Shown here: positions 13,586 to 18,592 of the stretch, piece after piece | Numbering within the stretch: position 1 is the first letter of the stretch | How the letters are laid out: the number at the start of each line of letters is the position of its first letter | Source of the DNA: Leucobacter sp. | GTDB lineage: Bacteria > Actinomycetota > Actinomycetes > Actinomycetales > Microbacteriaceae | Direction: 5' to 3' | DNA: 18,592 nucleotides | NCBI GenBank assembly: GCA_031178565.1 | Contig: JAPSIU010000022.1 | Location: 1 to 18,592, forward strand | The notes under the pieces: model-generated | Databases searched by the model: none | What the model was told of the DNA's origin: nothing | The model's input: only the letters and a program-made list of their open reading frames with translations | Translations under genes and position numbers: made by a program

Positions 13586-16247
13586 GGCCCCCATCAGGGG
13601 ACCGCTCGACGGTTCCGAACGTCGCGTCCGGGTGGCCGACGCCTCCCCGCAGCGCCTCGAGAGAGTCGTCCGGGCCGCGTCGCCCTCCGGTGCGATCGTC
13701 CTCCTGCTCGGCGACCCGGGGAGCGGCAAGGCGCACCTGGCAGAGCAGGCCGCACGCGCGCTCGCCGAGGAACTCGGCTCGCAGCTCGATGTCGTCGCGC
13801 TGCCGCTGCCCCCGCATCCGTCGAGCGGCGTGGCCTCGGTCTTCGCCCCCGACTTTCCCGGCGCGCTCGGTCTGACGCCGAGAAGCGACGGCGCCGAGCC
13901 GAGCGAGGAGCCGGCGGCGATCGCACAGCGCCTCCTCGAGCAGCTCGTCGCGGGTGCTCCGGGTCGCGAGGCGATCCTCGTCGCCAGCGACGTCGACGAG
14001 TACGCCCCGCGGGACATCTTCCTCCTCGAGTATCTGGCCCGCGATCCGCGACTGCGCATCATCGCGACGGCGCATCAGCTGACGGCGGTGCTGGAGCGCG
14101 TGACGCGGGGGCCCCGGGCCCGGAAGATCTCGGTCGGTCCGCTCGACGTCGAGGAGAGCGCCCGCTACCTGTGCCTGCTGCTGGGGGTCGAACGGATCGA
14201 GACGGAGACGCTGAGGCGATGGCACGCCGTCTCCCGCGGAAACGCGTACGCACTGACGACGCTCGCCCTCGCGAGCGACCGCTCCGGAGTGCTGCGCCGC
14301 ACGCGGGGGACCGCGTGGGTGGCCGAGGACGACGACGAGGTGCCCGGCGAGTTCGCCGATCTGCTCGCGGGGACCTGCTCGGCGGAGGAGCGCGACGCGC
14401 TCGAGTTGATCGCGCTGGCGGAGCCGGTGCTCGAGACGGCGCTGCTGCGGAGCCTCGATGCGGGGTGCGTCTCCACCCTGTTCGAACGGGGTCTCGTGCT
14501 GTCGCGCCCCCGGCCCGGCGGGGGTATCTCCCTCGTCTCCGGCCACCCGCTGCTCGCGGCGTCGCTGCGGGCAGGGCTGTCGCCCGTGCGCCGCATCCAG
14601 CTCAACGACTGGATCTTCCGGGTGCTCGACGAGGACCGCGGAGAGCTCGACCCGGTGCACATGCCGGAGCGACTCGTGCGACTCGTCGTGTTCGGTCTCG
14701 AGGGAGGACACACCCTTCCCTTTCCCTGGCTGTGGGCCGCCTTCGAGCTCACGGGCCGCAGCGGCGACCCCCGCGTGGTGCTGCGCCTGGCGCTCGCCGT
14801 CGCGACGCACGCGGACGCGGACCCGACCCAGGCGGGCGCTGCCGCGCTCAACGCCTGCCGTCTGGCGCGCATCGTCGGGGACGACGCCATCCTGCACGCC
14901 TCGCTGCGGGTCGTGCGTACAATGCTCGCGGATGCCGAGAGGCGCGACGCGATGAGCGACGTCCTGCGCATCGGCCTGCAGACCACCCTCATCAGGCAGG
15001 GCGTCTGGGACGACGCGGCCGTGGATCAGATCCTCGAGGAGCTCGACCAGCTGGAGTGCGCACTTCCGGAGGGAGACGAGACCACTCGCGAGCAGGTGAG
15101 CAGTTCGCGGGTTCTGGTCCTCGCCTACACGGGCCGGATCCGCGAGGCGGCGCTCTCGTGCCCGGACCCGGTTCCTTCTTCCGATCTGAAGACGGAGTGG
15201 ATCCGCTCGCCGGCTCGGGCCGTGGCGTCCCTGATCCTCGAACAGCAGGGCGCCCTCGCCCGTGCCATCGGCAGCGCGCAGAACGCCCGGATGCTCAGCC
15301 AGCTGGGCAGTCGCGTCCGCGCCGACTTCGTCGATATCCAGGGGTTCTGCTGGTTGATCGGATACTGGGTGGGCGGAAGCGCCGAGGCCGCGCGCCAGGT
15401 GCTCGCCGAACTGGAGACCAGCTCCTCGGCCCAGACGCAGGCCATCGCCCACTACTCGGGACTCGTGGAGGCCGGATCCGTGCTGCTCGACGTGCAGGAG
15501 GGGCGGTGGCGGGAAGCGGCGCAAAGCGCGGAACGGCTGCTCGTCAGGCTGGCCCGGCATGACGGCTACGGCATCTCGCCGCTGGTCCAGGCCGCGCTGG
15601 CGCTCGCGCTGGCGGTCCTGGGAGAGCGCGACGCCGCGGTGAAAGCCCTCCGCGCGGCCGAGACCCAGCGGCGCGGGATCGGCATGGTGCTCGGGGGCCA
15701 CCGTCTCGTGCTGGCGCTCCGCGCGAGGCAGTGGCTGCGCTCCGGCGACGTCCTCGGTACCGCGGAACGCCTCGTCCGGTGGGCCCGTCAGGAGGATCTC
15801 GCGCTCATCGAACTCCAGGCGCTCCACGCCGTCGTCTTCGAGAGCCGTTCGGCGACGCCCGAGTCGCTCGAGCGCGCGAGGGATCTGGCCCGGACGATCG
15901 ACCCTCCGCTCGGCGAAGCCTTCGTGGAGCACATGGAGCGGATCGCGGCCGCCCCGGCCGGCGGTTCGCCGGATGAAGACGAGTCGGAGGTGCGGATGCT
16001 CGCCCAGCTCGGAACCTGGCTCCCGCTGCCTCCGGCTCCGAATCTCACCGCGCGGGAACGCGAGATCGCGCTGCTCGCGACGCTCGGCTACTCCAGCAGA
16101 TTCATCGCAGAGCGGCTCCACATCTCGGCGCGCACGGTCGAGACCCACCTCGCTCATATCTTCGCGAAGCTCGGGGTGGAGAACCGGGAAGAGCTGTGGA
16201 GATGGGCGGCCCGCGCTCGAACCGCGTCGTTGCTGGGAGATACGTAG
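13569..16247 (+). CDS. Large ATPase-LuxR (LAL/MalT-like) transcriptional regulator
   Basis: An 892-residue regulator. Residues ~28-250 form a STAND/AAA-type NTPase: Walker A GDPGSGKA (48-55; the usual Ser/Thr after Lys is Ala) and Walker B ILVASDVDEY (136-145). Residues ~350-800 are helical and TPR-like, rich in alanine and leucine. Residues 826-~880 are a LuxR HTH (LTAREREIALLATLGYSS, FIAERLHISARTVETHLAHIF, AKLGVENREELW). LAL proteins sense a ligand through the helical region and activate nearby promoters. The start is ATG 13569 with AGGGA five bases upstream. A 10-codon upstream ORF overlaps the start. The surface-protein gene follows on the same strand after 114 bases, so it is the first candidate target. 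Ligand unknown. Confidence 0.9.
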   Translation: MARDGKAPIRGPLDGSERRVRVADASPQRLERVVRAASPSGAIVLLLGDPGSGKAHLAEQAARALAEELGSQLDVVALPLPPHPSSGVASVFAPDFPGALGLTPRSDGAEPSEEPAAIAQRLLEQLVAGAPGREAILVASDVDEYAPRDIFLLEYLARDPRLRIIATAHQLTAVLERVTRGPRARKISVGPLDVEESARYLCLLLGVERIETETLRRWHAVSRGNAYALTTLALASDRSGVLRRTRGTAWVAEDDDEVPGEFADLLAGTCSAEERDALELIALAEPVLETALLRSLDAGCVSTLFERGLVLSRPRPGGGISLVSGHPLLAASLRAGLSPVRRIQLNDWIFRVLDEDRGELDPVHMPERLVRLVVFGLEGGHTLPFPWLWAAFELTGRSGDPRVVLRLALAVATHADADPTQAGAAALNACRLARIVGDDAILHASLRVVRTMLADAERRDAMSDVLRIGLQTTLIRQGVWDDAAVDQILEELDQLECALPEGDETTREQVSSSRVLVLAYTGRIREAALSCPDPVPSSDLKTEWIRSPARAVASLILEQQGALARAIGSAQNARMLSQLGSRVRADFVDIQGFCWLIGYWVGGSAEAARQVLAELETSSSAQTQAIAHYSGLVEAGSVLLDVQEGRWREAAQSAERLLVRLARHDGYGISPLVQAALALALAVLGERDAAVKALRAAETQRRGIGMVLGGHRLVLALRARQWLRSGDVLGTAERLVRWARQEDLALIELQALHAVVFESRSATPESLERARDLARTIDPPLGEAFVEHMERIAAAPAGGSPDEDESEVRMLAQLGTWLPLPPAPNLTAREREIALLATLGYSSRFIAERLHISARTVETHLAHIFAKLGVENREELWRWAARARTASLLGDT

Positions 16248-16328
16248 TATTCCCCGATGTGCCGATCCGAGGCGGCGCTTAGCCTCCGAACAGGTTGACC
16301 AACGGCGTGTGGCCTGATGGAGGTTCCT

Positions 16329-16351
16329 GGGTGCTGCACCCGTAGAAACGG
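16329..16351 (+). promoter_or_regulatory. Overlapping inverted repeats before the surface-protein gene
   Basis: GGGTGC-T-GCACCC (16329-16341) is a perfect 13-base palindrome. It shares its last bases with a second small hairpin, CCGT-AGAA-ACGG (16340-16351), ending ten bases before the ATG. The palindrome suits a dimeric HTH operator, and the hairpins could act in the leader RNA. A TTGACC (16295-16300) lies further up, but no matching -10 box is clear. The role is inferred. Confidence 0.4.
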
Positions 16352-16361
16352 ATAGCGCATC

Positions 16362-17939
16362 ATGAACACCCACTCCAGGGGGGTCGGCCGCAGAGCCGCC
16401 TCCCGACCAGTACGCAGTCGCTTACTGATCGCACTGCTCGCGGCCTCTGCGCTGACGCTCGGACCTGGCGCCCTCGCGGCCCACGCCGACGAGCTCGCAC
16501 CCGAGGTCTCGACGGCCGCCGAGACGGCCGCCCCGGTCGTCTCCGAGGCCCCCGCCGCAGAGCCGGCACCCGCTCCCGAACCCGCTCCGGTCGTCGTGCC
16601 CGAGCCGGTGGTCGTTCCGGAACCCGTCGTGGTCCCGGAGCCTGCGCCGGTGGTCGTGCCCGAGCCCGTGGTGGTCCCGGAACCCGAGCCAGTCGTCGTC
16701 CCCGAACCGGCGCCGGCACCGGAGGAGATCCCGCCGGAGACGCCCGCAGCCGAACCCGTCGAGGTCCCGGCAGAGGAGCAGGGGCCCGCAGCCGAGGCAG
16801 ACGGGAAGACGTCGGAGAGCGCCGATGCCGCGTCCGTCCCGGCCGCGGCACCGGCTCCCGCCGCGAAGACGGGGAACGACAATCCGCATAACAAGGTGAC
16901 TCTCTGTCACGCGACGAACTCCGAGAAGAACCCGTACGTGACGATCACCGTCAACGCCAACGGCACGGCGAGCGGGCATATCGGGCACCAGGACGGCCGC
17001 GACATCATCCCGCCCTTCACCTACAACGAGCACGGAGTCGAGAAGAGCTTCCCGGGCCAGAACTGGGACGCTGAGGGCCAGGCCATCTACAACAACGGCT
17101 GCAAGGTTCCGGGGCCGGATCCCGAGCCCGGCACCCCGACGCTCGCGCTCACCCCGTTCGAGTGCATCGCGACCGACGCGCCGATCCCGACCTCCGTCGC
17201 GGTGACGGTGAGCGGGCTGACGGAGGAGTCCGGCAGCTACACCCTCACGATCGAGGACGGCACGGGCTGGACCGAATCCACGGAGGTGACGGGGAACGGC
17301 GAGTACGTGCTCGGCTTGAACGGCCTCGGCGAGTACTCGGTATCGATATTCGACGGTGAGACGGTGTTCGACACGACCGGATTCGTGCTCGAGCGCTGCG
17401 TCGATCCCGAACCGGATCCCGCGGTGAGCGTGGCGGTCGATCAGTGCGAGGCGGTCGGGGACTCGCTCCCCGAGATGGTGACCGTCACCCTCTCGAGCCT
17501 CGTCTCCGGACAGGCCTACCGCGTCACGGTGAGCGGCGAGAGCGGAGTGCTGAGCGAGCAGGAGATCATGGCCGACGGGACGGGCGCGACGATCGATGTC
17601 GCGGTACCCGGGCCGGGCGACTACAGCGTCGAGGTGGTGCGGGTGTCGGACACCGAGAGCCGCGCCGGGGCGATGTTCTCCGTGAATCCCTGCCCGCCGC
17701 CGCCGGTCACGCCTCCGGTGACTCCTCCGGTGACGCCGCCGGTCGTCAACCCGACACCGGTCGTGGTGGTCACTCCTCCCGCTCCCGTGAAGACGGTGAA
17801 GGAGACCCCGATGCTCGCGGACACCGGATCCGACGCTACGGGCTCGGATGCCGGGCTCGCGGCGCTCCTGCTGCTGGCCGGCGGGGTCTCCCTGCTGGCC
17901 GTGCGGACGGCGAAGCGCCGGTTCGGAGCCCGCATGTGA
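16362..17939 (+). CDS. Secreted, sortase-anchored surface protein (LADTG motif)
   Basis: A 525-residue cell-wall protein. Residues 1-42 are a signal peptide (arginine-rich start, LLIALLAASALTLG core, likely cut after AHA). Residues ~43-170 are Ala/Pro/Glu-rich, with six VVVPEP repeats at 77-116. Residues ~172-249 form a domain with VTLCHATNSEKNPYVTI, GHIGHQDGRDIIPPF and FPGQNWDAEGQAI, with C182 and C247 perhaps paired. I have seen this pattern in other bacterial exported proteins but know no function for it. Two related beta-rich repeats follow (~260-346 and ~355-444), each with a Cys pair. A PPVT linker, then LADTG (485-489), a hydrophobic helix and KRRFGARM form the sorting signal. LAxTG is the preference of actinobacterial class E sortases. 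The ribosome site is weak. It probably depends on the upstream LuxR-type regulator. Confidence 0.88.
   Translation: MNTHSRGVGRRAASRPVRSRLLIALLAASALTLGPGALAAHADELAPEVSTAAETAAPVVSEAPAAEPAPAPEPAPVVVPEPVVVPEPVVVPEPAPVVVPEPVVVPEPEPVVVPEPAPAPEEIPPETPAAEPVEVPAEEQGPAAEADGKTSESADAASVPAAAPAPAAKTGNDNPHNKVTLCHATNSEKNPYVTITVNANGTASGHIGHQDGRDIIPPFTYNEHGVEKSFPGQNWDAEGQAIYNNGCKVPGPDPEPGTPTLALTPFECIATDAPIPTSVAVTVSGLTEESGSYTLTIEDGTGWTESTEVTGNGEYVLGLNGLGEYSVSIFDGETVFDTTGFVLERCVDPEPDPAVSVAVDQCEAVGDSLPEMVTVTLSSLVSGQAYRVTVSGESGVLSEQEIMADGTGATIDVAVPGPGDYSVEVVRVSDTESRAGAMFSVNPCPPPPVTPPVTPPVTPPVVNPTPVVVVTPPAPVKTVKETPMLADTGSDATGSDAGLAALLLLAGGVSLLAVRTAKRRFGARM
16590..16709 (+). repeat. Six VVVPEP-coding repeats in the surface-protein stalk
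   Basis: Six VVVPEP units occur at residues 77-82, 83-88, 89-94, 97-102, 103-108 and 111-116, with AP or EP between some of them. The 18-base units use varied synonymous codons (gtc/gtg/gtt, ccc/ccg, gag/gaa), so the repeat is clearer in protein than in DNA. This suggests an old repeat kept for its extended, wall-spanning shape. Confidence 0.8.
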
Positions 17940-17952
17940 GTTAGAGGGGGAT

Positions 17953-18010
17953 GGCAGCGGATCCCGCCCGGGCGGCACCTCAGGGGCCCCGGGGCGGGAT
18001 CCTCGCTGCC
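17953..18010 (+). terminator. Long hairpin after the surface-protein gene
   Basis: GGCAGC plus GGATCCCGCCC (17953-17969) pairs with GGGCGGGATCC, a two-base TC bulge, then GCTGCC (17992-18010): 17 base pairs around a ~22-base loop that can itself fold (GGGGCCCC). There is no T-tract. Its strength and place 14 bases after the stop codon suit a terminator or mRNA 3'-end stabiliser. Confidence 0.6.
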
Positions 18011-18174
18011 GGGACATCGTTCCGCCAGGCAGGGCGATCCGACTCCTTACCGCACTGGAGAGGAGCGGACAACCCCCTTTCTGCAGGAATGAAACGGTCG
18101 TAGCTTGAAGTCACCGTGAACTACTCGTGCGGGAAACATCGCGCAGACCGCGCGGAAGAGAAGGGAGAATTGAA

Positions 18175-18438
18175 ATGGGATTCCTCGCATTTCTGATCCT
18201 CGGACTGATTGCCGGCGCGATCGCGAAGGCGATTCTTCCGGGGCGGCAGGGCGGCGGCTGGATCGTCACGCTTCTGCTCGGCGTCGTCGGCGCGATGCTG
18301 GGGGGCTGGCTGGGTTCGCTCATCTTCGGTGCGAGCCTCGAGGACTTCTGGTCCCTGCAGACCTGGCTGCTCGCCATCGGCGGCTCGATCGTCGTGCTGC
18401 TGATCTACGGTCTCATCGTCGGACGGAAGCACGACTGA
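18175..18438 (+). CDS. GlsB/YeaQ/YmgE family stress-response membrane protein
   Basis: An 87-residue, glycine-rich membrane protein (Pfam 'transglycosylase-associated', a name not backed by enzyme activity). Three hydrophobic helices are visible: FLAFLILGLIAGAIAKAIL, a middle TLLLGVVGAMLGGWLGSLIFG segment and WLLAIGGSIVVLLIYGLIVG. The family pattern 'G.iaG.iA..i.pg...gg...t...Gi.Ga..GG.lg' is complete. Members are small inner-membrane proteins often induced by stress; the molecular role is unknown. The start is ATG 18175 with AAGGGAG seven bases upstream. It stands alone after the hairpin. The 235-base gap before it (17940-18174) shows no other gene, and I see no convincing promoter there. 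Confidence 0.93.
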   Translation: MGFLAFLILGLIAGAIAKAILPGRQGGGWIVTLLLGVVGAMLGGWLGSLIFGASLEDFWSLQTWLLAIGGSIVVLLIYGLIVGRKHD

Positions 18439-18446
18439 CCCAGGGG

Positions 18447-18461
18447 GACGGCGCGGCCGTC
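18447..18461 (+). terminator. Hairpin after the GlsB-family gene
   Basis: GACGGC-GCG-GCCGTC is a perfect six-base stem with a three-base loop, eight bases after the stop codon. No T-run follows, so it is a weak terminator candidate. Confidence 0.4.
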
Positions 18462-18507
18462 ATGGGGAGTCCATCTCCACACGCCGCGCTCGATCCTCCG
18501 CCTTGAA

Positions 18508-18592
18508 CCCGGGGGACGGGGGAGAAGCGGGGGGCCGGGGCGGGGGCCCGCGGGCGGGGGGCGGAGGGGGGGGGGGGGGGGGGGCCGGGGGG
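18508..18592. other. G-rich low-complexity tail, likely sequencing or assembly artefact
   Basis: From about 18508 the sequence is mostly G with some C, ending in a run of about twenty Gs broken only near the end by CC. This resembles the poly-G miscalls of two-colour sequencing at a contig end. I see no gene or credible element here. Confidence 0.7.

Noticed and set aside
13557..16373. A 938-residue open frame antisense to the LuxR-type gene
   Set aside because: The composition is Arg/Glu/His-rich as expected for the reverse of a GC-rich gene, with no domain seen; the sense strand has clear Walker and HTH motifs.
1..18592. tRNA, rRNA or known riboswitch genes
   Set aside because: I looked for cloverleaf ends and common riboswitch cores between genes and saw none that I could support by eye.

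Overview
The window looks like a contig end from a high-GC actinobacterium, probably of the Microbacteriaceae (Leucobacter- or Microbacterium-like). The grounds are the GC-rich coding sequence, promoters with a TANNNT-type -10 box, leaderless starts, a class-E-sortase-like LADTG surface protein, a large LAL-type LuxR regulator, and a trpS gene next to exonuclease III genes. The genus is a guess. The last ~90 bases decay into nearly pure G and are best read as a sequencing or assembly artefact.

Positions 1-1260 (minus strand) hold a gntR (FadR/FCD-type) regulator followed by a DUF1185 'amino acid synthesis' family gene cut by the window edge. Positions 1454-7037 hold a lower-GC catabolic cassette. 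It has a two-headed regulator (IS630-like HTH fused to TetR) on the minus strand, then a divergent operon of an NCS1 permease, an aldehyde dehydrogenase and a choline-oxidase-like GMC flavoenzyme. Positions 7180-9883 hold a SnoaL-like/flavin-reductase fusion gene followed by a BCCT-family transporter. A palindrome close to TTCTTGYATRCAAGAA recurs at the gntR start, in the permease upstream region, and three times before the flavin reductase gene. In gntR and the flavin reductase gene the ATG lies at the same place inside this palindrome, a few bases after a -35/-10 pair. That suggests leaderless mRNAs repressed by the GntR protein binding over the start codon.

Positions 9912-13452 (minus strand) are a housekeeping run: two different exonuclease III/AP endonuclease genes, trpS and a DUF1345 membrane protein, with gaps of only 22-26 bases. 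Divergent to it, 13569-16247 encodes an 892-residue ATPase-LuxR regulator. It is followed at 16362-17939 by a cell-wall-anchored surface protein and, after a strong hairpin, by a small GlsB/YeaQ/YmgE membrane protein.

My reading of the left half is a uptake-and-oxidation system. A permease brings in an alcohol, perhaps cationic or choline-like. The GMC oxidase makes the aldehyde and the ALDH makes the acid. A BCCT carrier nearby may handle a quaternary ammonium compound. The substrate is not determined by the sequence.
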